Shown one piece after another: positions 1 through 7,036 of a stretch of 64,000 nucleotides of DNA. Positions within the stretch are counted from its first letter, which is position 1, and every line of letters begins with the position of its first letter. This DNA comes from Prevotella sp. Lineage in GTDB: Bacteria; Bacteroidota; Bacteroidia; Bacteroidales; Bacteroidaceae. The stretch lies in assembly GCA_022511075.1 (NCBI GenBank), contig JAFLSE010000001.1, forward strand, positions 144,652 through 208,651, read 5' to 3'. Below the pieces are notes generated by a model. The model was not told the origin of the DNA and did not search any database. It was given only the letters and a program-made list of their open reading frames with translations. A program made the translations under genes and the position numbers.

Positions 1-947
1 CACGCGACAAAAAAGACTGTTTTTATGGAATAAATAAATATCTTACGACACTTATCCACATTTCCGCTACCATAGGCTATCTGCATTTCCGGAAATATCG
101 AATGATTAACAACACTATACAACTGATTCACACTTCTGCAAAGTGTTCGTACAGTGTTGAATACAGCAACTGTTTCTGCACCAAGAACTATTCTTACAAT
201 AAAAGTTGTACCTTGAAAATACATAGACTGCCATATAGGAGATGCCATATAGCCAAAACCTTTACTAAAGATGCTTTTTGCGATGGTTTTATCATATTTA
301 CCTTTGGGTAGCGGACCTAAAATGTGTAGTCCTAATATTGCATAAACTACATTGAACACTACCGCCACAACAAGATTTCCTAAGGCAAAGACCACCACAC
401 CATAGCCCATCGTCAGGACAGCGATTCCCACTCCTATGCGAACAAAACCCTCAACAGTTAAATAGTTTGTAGCTGTCGCTGCACGGTGTTTACAATTGAA
501 CATTGCTCCATATAACTGATTATAAAATCCAGTAATGCGGCTTGTCGTCAAAAACACAAAACTCCATACTGCGTCTTCCGGACTTATTAGCGATTTGCTT
601 AAGAGACCTGTATGCAATGCTATGAGCATTACAATGATGCTTATCGTAATACATAACAACACTGCATAGGTTATGACCTTAAGACCTGTTTTGTAAATAT
701 CAGCAGCTCGCTGATGGTTGCCACTGGAATATGTTAACACGAAAGAATTACCTGCTGCCGATCCAAAACCAAGATCCAAAAAAGCCAAAATACTTGGTAT
801 GGTTGTCAGCGTCAGCCATTCACCGTAATACGCAGCACCCCATTCCGTTAGGAAAAAGGGAATAAGCAACAACTGGTCTGCTATGCGAACCGTCCTGGAA
901 ACGATGTTGGCAATGCCGTTTAGAATAATATTTTTTCGGATTGACAC
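1..947 (-). CDS. Oligosaccharide flippase (Wzx-like), 3' end beyond window
   Basis: The visible 315 residues are hydrophobic and read as a polytopic membrane protein of the MOP/PST (Wzx) flippase type. The N-terminal region has an NGIAN stretch followed by paired helices, then alternating helices and short basic loops. Family members flip lipid-linked repeat units across the inner membrane for capsule or O-antigen. The reading frame is open to position 1, so the C-terminus is missing. I chose a GTG start at 947 because no ATG precedes the conserved region; it lies 10 bases after the upstream gene's stop. Gene order (cytidylyltransferases, glycosyltransferase, flippase, behind upxY) supports a capsule role. 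The substrate is inferred, not shown. Confidence 0.8.
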   Translation of the reverse strand, partial: MSIRKNIILNGIANIVSRTVRIADQLLLIPFFLTEWGAAYYGEWLTLTTIPSILAFLDLGFGSAAGNSFVLTYSSGNHQRAADIYKTGLKVITYAVLLCITISIIVMLIALHTGLLSKSLISPEDAVWSFVFLTTSRITGFYNQLYGAMFNCKHRAATATNYLTVEGFVRIGVGIAVLTMGYGVVVFALGNLVVAVVFNVVYAILGLHILGPLPKGKYDKTIAKSIFSKGFGYMASPIWQSMYFQGTTFIVRIVLGAETVAVFNTVRTLCRSVNQLYSVVNHSIFPEMQIAYGSGNVDKCRKIFIYSIKTVFFVA

Positions 948-957
948 AAGTAAAATA

Positions 958-1914
958 TTAATATTTAACCACCATTTCTGCACATTGTGGCAAAAGTGTG
1001 ATGCCGCATTTTTTTAAAGTCCTACGACTAAGAATACCATACATAAAACCTGTTAGAAAAGAAAGCTTTTTAGACTCATAACAGGTTATTTTCATATTCC
1101 CAACAAGTTTTGCCCAACACATTGCCGTAGTATTGTACCCTATAATACTATCCGAATAGCCTGAAAGTAAGACTTCTTCAGCACAAATAAAAAAATCCAA
1201 TGGTATTTGTTGCCCATCTATTATGATTTTATTCAATTTTGACGTTGCAATGTATTGTTTTATATTTAAGGCGTTTGCCATTTTTTTATGGTCATATTCA
1301 AAACCAGATATCAACAACGGACGTTTTTGTCCACCCGTAATTTTATGCAGAAAATCTGATTTCTCTTTTGCTATAGATGGGATATATGCTTTTATGGTTT
1401 TTCTACAAAAAGGATTCTTTATGTACTCACCCATATTATAAAAGCATAAATCAGGTTTATGAGTTATGGCATATAAGTACATTGCAGGGATAGCCAACAG
1501 TTGTTTCAAATTTATTTTTTTTATTTTAAATCCAAAGCGATAACCTATCGGTCCAAAAGAGTCTGGTAAACTTTCACTTAAGTGAACCGTTTGAATTTTT
1601 TTAGTTCTAGCCAAACGTACATATTTCCATATAGAACGATAGCGAACAAAGGGTGCGGCCAAAACGTCCCCTTTTTTCATTATAGAAATTGTGTCACCAA
1701 TTGCATCAATAAACTCACTCTTTATTTTATGGCCTTCATAATAAAAAGGATACTCTCTTTGATATTCTTGAAACAGTTTCCTTACAGAATACATATTGTT
1801 TCTGTGATCTTCGAGAAACAATATCTTTACCTCTTTTATAGAGGTATAATATTGGAATATGCTATAAGCCTCCAACCAATCAGAAAATTTCTCTAAGCAA
1901 ATTACAACCTTCAT
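958..1914 (-). CDS. Putative sialyltransferase/polysialyltransferase-like glycosyltransferase
   Basis: This 318-residue protein has no signal peptide or clear membrane segment. The C-terminal third has a pattern seen in bacterial GT52 and polysialyltransferase-type enzymes: a Pro-Leu-Asp then acidic AEE segment (about residues 238-248), followed by SIIGYNTTAM, which resembles the nucleotide-binding 'Ser/Thr-Ser/Thr-Ala' turn. Such enzymes move a CMP-activated sugar acid onto a glycan acceptor at the cytoplasmic face. The three cytidylyltransferase reading frames just upstream would supply a CMP-sugar, which supports this reading. The assignment rests on weak motif similarity plus context. A different capsule glycosyltransferase or pyruvyltransferase-like enzyme remains possible. 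Confidence 0.5.
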   Translation of the reverse strand: MKVVICLEKFSDWLEAYSIFQYYTSIKEVKILFLEDHRNNMYSVRKLFQEYQREYPFYYEGHKIKSEFIDAIGDTISIMKKGDVLAAPFVRYRSIWKYVRLARTKKIQTVHLSESLPDSFGPIGYRFGFKIKKINLKQLLAIPAMYLYAITHKPDLCFYNMGEYIKNPFCRKTIKAYIPSIAKEKSDFLHKITGGQKRPLLISGFEYDHKKMANALNIKQYIATSKLNKIIIDGQQIPLDFFICAEEVLLSGYSDSIIGYNTTAMCWAKLVGNMKITCYESKKLSFLTGFMYGILSRRTLKKCGITLLPQCAEMVVKY

Positions 1915-1956
1915 ATCTACAACATCTCTATAACGTAATTTTATATGCTTTTATGT

Positions 1957-2688
1957 TTAATGTTTTTCTATTGCAAATCCACCTTCCTCCAAAAGCCATT
2001 GTTCCGTGCGCCTCAGATCCTCCTCATCATGTACATCAAAACTTTCCTTCACAACAATTGGCTTTATATCGTTGCCCATAAAAGCCCAGGGTTGCTGCCC
2101 CTCCGATTTTGAGTAAATCGAGTTTTTAAGGTTTAGCGTCCAGAAATTGTGGCATAGGAAATAGTTTTGCGGAAGGTCTTGTCGGTTTGTTGATATGCTT
2201 TTTCCCGTGAAATCGAGCCAAGTATCAAGACACCCGTCTTCTCTGAGTCTTTTTGCCCTGTACGGATGGTTGTCCATTTCGAGCAGCACGGGAACGGAAG
2301 CCGACAGACAGGGATTGTCAAGCAGGTTGTTTATGGATTCCTCTATCCATTCCGTTTTTATGATACCTGAGTTTGCGAGAAGCACTACAAGAATGTCTGG
2401 CTCATCACCATGCTCCTTCATAACGCTCAAGGCATGCATTATGGCATCTACATGCTGGGCTGTAGGAAGAGCAAGCTTTGCTGGTCTGACTATCTTTTGG
2501 TAGCCACATTCAGCTGCCGCATTGAGTATCTTGTCGTCGTCGCTGCTTACATAGAAGTCTGTAATTATTGTGCATTTCCTTGCCGCCATGGCAGGATAGT
2601 ACAACAAAGGTCTGCCGAGCACGGGCAGGACATTCTTGTCCTTGAGGGTGTTGTTTCCCCGTCCCGTCAATAATGCTGATACTTTCAT
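1957..2688 (-). CDS. Acylneuraminate cytidylyltransferase family protein
   Basis: 243 residues. The N-terminal nucleotide-binding loop LTGRGNNTLKDKN (residues 7-19) is a variant of the ARGGSKxxxxKN loop of CMP-sugar synthetases, followed by LGRPLLYYPA. Family members join CTP to a nonulosonic acid (Neu5Ac, legionaminate, pseudaminate) or Kdo to give the CMP-sugar. The loop is divergent, with Gly-Asn-Asn for Gly-Ser-Lys, so activity is less certain than for the gene at 3074-3769. The start overlaps the stop of the preceding short frame as ATGA. A strong AGGAGG ribosome-binding site (plus positions 2694-2699) sits in the loop of a hairpin covering the start codon. The sugar cannot be named from sequence alone. 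Confidence 0.75.
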   Translation of the reverse strand: MKVSALLTGRGNNTLKDKNVLPVLGRPLLYYPAMAARKCTIITDFYVSSDDDKILNAAAECGYQKIVRPAKLALPTAQHVDAIMHALSVMKEHGDEPDILVVLLANSGIIKTEWIEESINNLLDNPCLSASVPVLLEMDNHPYRAKRLREDGCLDTWLDFTGKSISTNRQDLPQNYFLCHNFWTLNLKNSIYSKSEGQQPWAFMGNDIKPIVVKESFDVHDEEDLRRTEQWLLEEGGFAIEKH

Positions 2689-2996
2689 GCAACCCTCCTT
2701 TCTGCCATAGGTTGCATATAGACAATGTATTTGGGGCTATTTACACCCCAAAATGTCTTTGTTTTTTCATCACAATACTCTAGGGCACGTTTGTGAGTTT
2801 CTGCACCCGAAGCCTTTGCCATCTCCAACATCAAGTCGGAATCGGAAGAAACTACAATCCGGGTAATCTCGGAAAACTCCTGCAGCTGGTGGATTTTGTT
2901 CACAAGCAAGTTTGTACCAGCAAAAGGTGCTACATTTTTGTTTTTCAGGCGTGTACTTCCGGCACGCACAGGAATAATTGCCGTAATTGTTTTCAT
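2685..2996 (-). CDS. Truncated N-terminal half of an acylneuraminate cytidylyltransferase
   Basis: 103 residues only, where the family has about 220-240. The first 80 residues are canonical: IIPVRAGSTRLKNKN (residues 7-21), then SSDSD and RALEYCDEKTKTF, which in full-length relatives leads into the catalytic core. After KTF the sequence becomes an unrelated 20-residue tail, so the C-terminal half is deleted rather than shifted: no in-frame remainder is visible downstream. It cannot be a working synthetase by itself. It overlaps the next gene by ATGA and may now act mainly as a translated leader that couples translation to that gene. It could equally be an unselected remnant. Confidence 0.7.
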   Translation of the reverse strand: MKTITAIIPVRAGSTRLKNKNVAPFAGTNLLVNKIHQLQEFSEITRIVVSSDSDLMLEMAKASGAETHKRALEYCDEKTKTFWGVNSPKYIVYMQPMAERRVA

Positions 2997-3073
2997 TTAT
3001 CCTAATTGTTTTTAATTTATTACTTGGTTATATGTCTCTGTTTGTCTATATCAATCACGGCAATTCACATAGT

Positions 3074-3769
3074 TTAATCCAGTATGTTTTTATTTTTTAT
3101 AAACAACTTTTTGTAAAGTTGTTCCGCAACATAAAAATCCAAAGGAGTGTCTATGTCTATGGACTCAATCTCGTCCGTTAAAACGAAATTGGGATGCTTG
3201 CCTATGATATTACTGTTTTTAATCAAATCTTCCCTGCCTATCACCGTTGCACCAAAGTTAAGGGCAAGAATGTCAGGAAGATTCTGGGAATTTGGTGCAT
3301 TCAAAGGGTCGTAATTGACAGGACTACCATTGAGCCATAAAAACTCTTTAATATAGGAGACTGTCGATACGCAGTCAAAATTACCACCATCAAGGAATAC
3401 ACGTATACACTGTGAAATTGTTTCTGGTTTGATGAACGGAGAGGTACAGGGTGTATAGACGAAAACATCCGTGTCGGTCACCTCGCCAAGATGTCTGAAG
3501 AATTCGCTTCCAGAGCAGTCGGAAGAGGCGTAGTATTCCTCACGCCTATGTAAGGAGACTTTGTCGTTTACCCCCCCCGTATAATATTTGTTAACAATAC
3601 TGATAGCATCGTCACTGTTCGTGTTGACGATAATACTATCGAGCTCGGGAACCTTAAGGAGTGAGGACATTTTCAGCTCCATAAGATTAGTGTCGCCAAA
3701 AGGACGAAGATTCTTGTCCTTTACACGCTGACTGCCCTTGCGAATAGGAATTACTGCCGTTATTTTCAT
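3074..3769 (-). CDS. Acylneuraminate (nonulosonic acid) cytidylyltransferase
   Basis: 231 residues, full family length. The loop IPIRKGSQRVKDKN (residues 7-20) matches the CTP-binding loop of NeuA/LegF/PseF-type enzymes. Further matches are VNTNSDD (about 48-54), YTPCTSPF (about 105-112) and a late DIDTPLDF motif near residue 210, which carries metal-binding aspartates. It would make the CMP-activated sugar acid used by a downstream transferase. It is the first intact gene after upxY in the capsule operon, yet 1.27 kb separates them. A run of eight G (plus-strand C at 3571-3578) lies inside the reading frame. The product could be CMP-Neu5Ac, CMP-legionaminate, CMP-pseudaminate or a Kdo analogue. 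Confidence 0.88.
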   Translation of the reverse strand: MKITAVIPIRKGSQRVKDKNLRPFGDTNLMELKMSSLLKVPELDSIIVNTNSDDAISIVNKYYTGGVNDKVSLHRREEYYASSDCSGSEFFRHLGEVTDTDVFVYTPCTSPFIKPETISQCIRVFLDGGNFDCVSTVSYIKEFLWLNGSPVNYDPLNAPNSQNLPDILALNFGATVIGREDLIKNSNIIGKHPNFVLTDEIESIDIDTPLDFYVAEQLYKKLFIKNKNILD

Positions 3770-3919
3770 AATAGCTTGAGTATAAAGTTATATTTTTTTA
3801 TATTCTGTGTTTTGATAATATTTATTTATAAAGAACAAAACACAACCCCAAAAGATTTCGCCTTTGGGAAAAACGTAAGTAGTTAGCTGTGTTTAGTGCC
3901 CTACTTTAGTTAGTAGCGT

Positions 3920-4096
3920 TTAGTGTCCAGTTTTCACGGCAATGCCAAGCTCCTCAAAAAGTTGGTCTACGGAATCATAATGAATCACATGTCCGTTCTT
4001 GACATCGTCCGTTGCCTCCATATATCCTGCAGTTTTGGTTATGTCATCATCTTCTGTAGGTTTCAGAATTTTTATCGAAGCCACACCTTTTAACAT
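3920..4096 (-). pseudogene. C-terminal fragment resembling a type II antitoxin
   Basis: A 58-codon minus-strand frame starting at ATG. Its C-terminal part (TAGYMEATDDVKNG, then HYDSVDQLFEELGI) resembles the acidic tail of RelB/DinJ-type antitoxins from Bacteroidota, which wraps the toxin. In-frame homology-like sequence (GNTFKKACQ) continues about ten codons upstream of the ATG up to a stop, so the N-terminal DNA-binding part is lost. No toxin frame follows. This is most likely the remnant of a toxin-antitoxin module. The four palindromes just upstream (4126-4207) are where such an antitoxin's operator would lie. Identification is by pattern memory only. Confidence 0.4.
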
Positions 4097-4125
4097 CTGA
4101 CATGCTTTTTTAAATGTGTTGCCAT

Positions 4126-4207
4126 GAACATATAGTTAACTGTCGCCTGAACATATAGTTCATCAGCACTTGAACATAGGGTTCTGCGGCATTTGAACAT
4201 ATAGTTC
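4126..4207. repeat. Four 13-bp palindromes, GAACATATAGTTC, at exact 23-bp spacing
   Basis: Copies begin at 4126, 4149, 4172 and 4195. The core is GAAC-N5-GTTC; the first copy ends in A instead of C and the third has AGGG in place of ATAG. The 10-bp spacers between copies are unrelated to each other, so the palindrome, not the whole unit, is conserved. A 23-bp period puts the copies about two helical turns apart, on one face of the DNA. This looks like a protein-binding array (operator or iteron type). Confidence 0.75.
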
Positions 4208-4718
4208 GTTTTAATGGGGAGATTTCATCGTGCGGCAACGCTTCCGCCAAGCCGTATCAATGTGTATGCGGAGGTTGTCTATGCTCGTTCCTTTCGTGAG
4301 CTGTGGGGCAAGTGGCGGCAGCAGTGCGATGAAGCGTTCCTTTACAATCTCATCGGAGGTGATAGTTTTAGTGTATATTGCTGTTGTTTTCGGTAGTGTT
4401 TAGTTAATAAGTTAAGTAAGCTAAAGATGAATGTTGGTTTTTATTTTTGAATAAATCAGAATGGATTCCAGTTTGAAGAAACAAGAGAGTCAATTGATTA
4501 TCATTTAAATCGAATAAGCGAGTAAAACGCAAGAATGTTAACCTTTTTTTGTATTCTCGAGCGAGAGATTTTTATTTATATTTCTCACATCTCCAAAAGA
4601 AAGGCCCCCAAAAGTGGTAAAAGCATTCCATAAACTGCCATAAACGGAAACTGCCGTTTGTGGACATATTATCTTTGCAGCATTAAAATATACACGAATA
4701 TGAAAGTATCTTATTTTA

Positions 4719-4853
4719 GGAACAGTAACAGTAAGGAACAGTATTTTTCAAGACTTTCTCACGCACGTACGCAGGAACAGTCCAGCCGTCGAAGAGTTCC
4801 TGCGTACGTGCGAGGAATTTTCAGAATTTAGTGATTCTTACTGTTACTGTTCC
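4719..4853. repeat. Two nested perfect 17-bp inverted repeats
   Basis: Outer arms are 4719-4735 and 4837-4853; inner arms are 4762-4778 and 4796-4812 around a 17-nt loop. Both pairs are perfect 17/17 matches. The inner arm itself contains the palindrome CGTACG. GGAACAG recurs at 4719, 4735 and 4774. The element could be a short MITE-like insertion, a strong RNA structure in the capsule operon leader, or a terminator/attenuator. There is no T-run on either side typical of an intrinsic terminator. Confidence 0.75.
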
Positions 4854-4870
4854 CATCAAAACGTAAGTAG

Positions 4871-4980
4871 TCTCGATGGCAGACGAACCTGCTCTCAATG
4901 GCAAACGAACCTGCTCTCGATGGCAAACGAACCTGCTTTCGATGGACAACGGACTTGCTTTCAATGGCAGACGGACTTAA
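4871..4980. repeat. Five tandem copies of a 22-bp unit
   Basis: Units start at 4871, 4893, 4915, 4937 and 4959. The consensus is TCTCGATGGCAAACGAACCT plus GC; the last two units have drifted (GGACTT for GAACCT). The array begins about 60 bp downstream of the upxY stop. Its left border, AAAACGTAAGTAG followed by TCTCGATG, closely matches the left arm of the hairpin at 50542-50599, so it belongs to a dispersed repeat family in this genome. Confidence 0.8.
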
Positions 4981-5040
4981 GTGAGGAGTGAAGAACGAAT
5001 TTATTTAATGATTAACATTCAGTATTTAGCTATAATGTTT

Positions 5041-5700
5041 TTATTCAATAATCTCAAGCAGATCTAACGGAATTTCAGTCTTAGCATATCCGAGGAAGTC
5101 GAGGCAGATGGTGACAAAGGTCTTGCCATTCGGCTCACGAAGGATATTTCCTTCGAAACCATTAAGTTTTCCACCACGAACAAGGACACGCCTGCCGACA
5201 CGAAGCTGTGTAGGGTCGATGGTAACAGGACTTTCTGCATCGGCAATCATACGGCGGAGACTATTCATCTGATGGTCTGGAATGAAAGCGAAGGGAGAAG
5301 CACCAAAAATATTGCGCTCACGCGACGGATCTTTCATAAAACCACGGATATATGGGGCATTCTCCTTTATAATCTTACGAACATTTTCCGTGCAGTGAAT
5401 AAAAAGGTAAGAAGGAAAGAGTATACGATCTACCATCTTGCGCCTCCCGTTGCGCCAAACGTGAAGCTCACGCTGTGAGGCAACGTAAGGTTCGAAATCG
5501 GAAGCGAAGGAATAGTCGGCAAAGTCTGAGAGCAGGCGACGATAACACGATTTCTCAGTATTGTGCATCACAAAGGAGACAAACCATTTCTTATCATCTA
5601 AAAACAATGGCATTTTCTGTGCTGAAGATACGCCTACGGCGACGGCAAGCGACATTGTGCCTGTCGGAGGAAAAGACGGTTTACCACTCGTTTCTTCCAT
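5041..5700 (-). CDS. upxY: UpxY-family transcription antiterminator (NusG-like)
   Basis: 219 residues. The NGN-like domain begins with KKWFVSFVMHNTEKSC (about residues 37-52), followed by FPSYLFIHC (about 94-102), and a KOW-type segment VGRRVLVRGGKLNGFEG lies near residues 167-183. UpxY proteins are NusG paralogues encoded first in Bacteroidota capsule operons; they let RNA polymerase read through the long operon. The 36 residues before KKWF are unusual, and Met16 or Met30 are possible alternative starts. A good promoter lies 75 bp upstream. The usual partner upxZ is not visible after it. Instead 1.27 kb of repeats and remnants precede the first sugar-activation gene. Confidence 0.88.
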   Translation of the reverse strand: MEETSGKPSFPPTGTMSLAVAVGVSSAQKMPLFLDDKKWFVSFVMHNTEKSCYRRLLSDFADYSFASDFEPYVASQRELHVWRNGRRKMVDRILFPSYLFIHCTENVRKIIKENAPYIRGFMKDPSRERNIFGASPFAFIPDHQMNSLRRMIADAESPVTIDPTQLRVGRRVLVRGGKLNGFEGNILREPNGKTFVTICLDFLGYAKTEIPLDLLEIIE

Positions 5701-5774
5701 TATACATGATTAAAATATAAGGGCAAAATGCCCTGAAAAACAGCCTTTTTTCGTAAGAAAAGAGAATGTCAGTG

Positions 5775-5806
5775 CAAAGGTATAAAAAAAATTTTGAATG
5801 CACAAA
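5775..5806 (-). promoter_or_regulatory. Promoter of the upxY/capsule operon
   Basis: On the minus strand: TTTG (plus 5803-5806), 20 nt, then TACCTTTG (plus 5775-5782). This is the Bacteroidota -33/-7 pattern. The 5' leader contains a small hairpin, GGGCA-AAA-TGCCC (5721-5733), shortly before the upxY start. No inverted repeats flanking the promoter were seen, so it does not look invertible. Confidence 0.75.
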
Positions 5807-5810
5807 AGAA

Positions 5811-6617
5811 TTATACATTTTTCTTTGTACCAATGAAAATTCTGACAGCAGTGTAGCCTATTACGGATACAAAAATAATAGCAGCTCCGGAAGGAACGCT
5901 GAGCCAAAAACTGACGAGGAGACCGCAAAAGCAAAATAGCATGCTGATGCAAATGCTAAGCAATGACATACGGACATAGCTGTTAGTAAGCAGGTTGGCG
6001 GTCATCTGCGGTATGGTGAGCAGGCTGATAACCATCACTATGCCTATCATACGGAGAGTGGCAACGATGGTAACAGCAATGAGAACCATCATGCCGTATT
6101 CTACAAACGACACGGGAAGGCGCTGCACACGGGCAAACATGCTGTCGAAAGCCACTGCAACAATGACGCGACGGAACAAAAGGAACACAGCAACGACCAC
6201 GAGCGCCAAAAGTGCCAGTATTAATATGTCGGTACTGCCTATGGTGAGTATGCTGCCGAAAAGATATGACGACATATCGGTGACGAAACCGGGAGTCATA
6301 TAGCAGAAGATGATGCCGATGCTCATACCAAAAGTCCAAAAGAGGGCTATGGCAGAGTCTTGTCTAACGCTCCGTTTGTCTGCCAGCAACTGCACGCCTA
6401 CGGCACTTGCCACGGCAAAGAGCATTGCACCGACAATGGGGCTGAGACCAAAATATACGCCAAGACCTATGCCGCCAAATGATGCGTGGGTGATGCCTCC
6501 GCTGATGAACACCAAACGGCGTGCCACGATATACGTGCCAACAATGCCACAAACGATGCTTGCCAGCAGACAGCCCAAGAGGGCGTTTTGGAAAAAGGCG
6601 TATTCAAAAATCGACAT
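5811..6617 (-). CDS. Metal (Zn/Mn) ABC transporter permease
   Basis: 268 residues with about eight hydrophobic segments. The N-terminus FFQNALLGCLLASIVCGIVG and the segment GGITHASFGGIGLGVYFG (about residues 40-57) are typical of ZnuB/MntB-type permeases, as is MIGIVMVISLLTIPQ near residues 188-202. It would form the membrane channel of a zinc or manganese importer in the inner membrane. It lies 29 bp after the small membrane protein gene in the aroA operon. No ATPase or binding-protein gene is nearby, so its partners must be encoded elsewhere. Metal specificity cannot be read from the sequence. Confidence 0.88.
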   Translation of the reverse strand: MSIFEYAFFQNALLGCLLASIVCGIVGTYIVARRLVFISGGITHASFGGIGLGVYFGLSPIVGAMLFAVASAVGVQLLADKRSVRQDSAIALFWTFGMSIGIIFCYMTPGFVTDMSSYLFGSILTIGSTDILILALLALVVVAVFLLFRRVIVAVAFDSMFARVQRLPVSFVEYGMMVLIAVTIVATLRMIGIVMVISLLTIPQMTANLLTNSYVRMSLLSICISMLFCFCGLLVSFWLSVPSGAAIIFVSVIGYTAVRIFIGTKKNV

Positions 6618-6646
6618 TACACATTATTATATATTATACCTACAGT

Positions 6647-7036
6647 TCAGTCCCCGATGAGCATCACCACCTCGTCCTTCAGTTGGTCGGGCAAGTTTAT
6701 GCCACGGAGTATCAGACTGCGATTCCAACCCTTCACCTCATCCTGACGCATGGTGTAAAGCACATCGCGAAACTGCTCCGCTTCTTCGTCTGTATAGCAA
6801 TCTGACGGTCTGTCCTTGTATGCATCGAGTTCCTCGTCGTCGTAATACTCTATGTCTTTCAGGGATGCTTCCATCATACATACCTGCTCGCACTTGTCGT
6901 TATCGCCGCTGCACGTGCCACAATCCTTGGCTGTTGCGGATGTGATTCCTTCGGCATCACCTTGCCGCAACAACAACTTTGTAGCCACGGCAGCCACTAT
7001 GCCAAGCACTACGAGGGCGGCAAGGAGTATCAGCAT
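6647..7036 (-). CDS. Membrane-anchored cysteine-cluster protein of unknown function
   Basis: 129 residues. Residues 1-24 form one hydrophobic segment, probably an uncleaved anchor. It is followed by a short cysteine cluster, CGTC-x6-CEQVC (about residues 39-52), and then an acidic region containing YYDDEELDAYKDR. The C-terminal part, RDVLYTMRQDEVKGW, is amphipathic. The spacing CxxC-x6-CxxxC could bind a metal or iron-sulphur cluster, but that is inference. The gene overlaps the aroA stop by 7 bp and is followed by a metal permease, so the three are probably co-transcribed. I do not recognise a named family. Confidence 0.75.
   Translation of the reverse strand: MLILLAALVVLGIVAAVATKLLLRQGDAEGITSATAKDCGTCSGDNDKCEQVCMMEASLKDIEYYDDEELDAYKDRPSDCYTDEEAEQFRDVLYTMRQDEVKGWNRSLILRGINLPDQLKDEVVMLIGD

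Larger units (their letters stand above)
3770..5040. other. 1.27 kb gap in capsule operon: repeats and gene remnants
   Basis: No intact gene of normal length lies between the cytidylyltransferase and upxY. The stretch holds an antitoxin-like fragment (3920-4096, minus), a palindrome array (4126-4207), an open minus frame without a start codon (4211-4399, about 62 codons, contains WRKRCRT near its end, family not recognised), AT-rich sequence (4400-4660), a plus-strand -7-like TATCTTTG (4670-4677), a nested inverted repeat (4719-4853) and a 22-bp tandem repeat (4871-4980). A plus-strand frame at 4700-4831 (43 codons) is built largely from the inverted repeats and is probably not coding. Transcription from the upxY promoter would have to cross all of this. 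Confidence 0.7.

Noticed and set aside
4126..4207. CRISPR array
   Set aside because: Repeats are 13 bp and spacers 10 bp, far below CRISPR sizes; no cas genes in the window.
4700..4831. 43-codon plus-strand gene
   Set aside because: Almost all of it is the two nested inverted repeats; composition follows the repeat, not a protein. Kept only as part of the repeat description.
5700..5810. Invertible capsule promoter
   Set aside because: The promoter is clear, but no inverted repeats flank it and no invertase gene is near.
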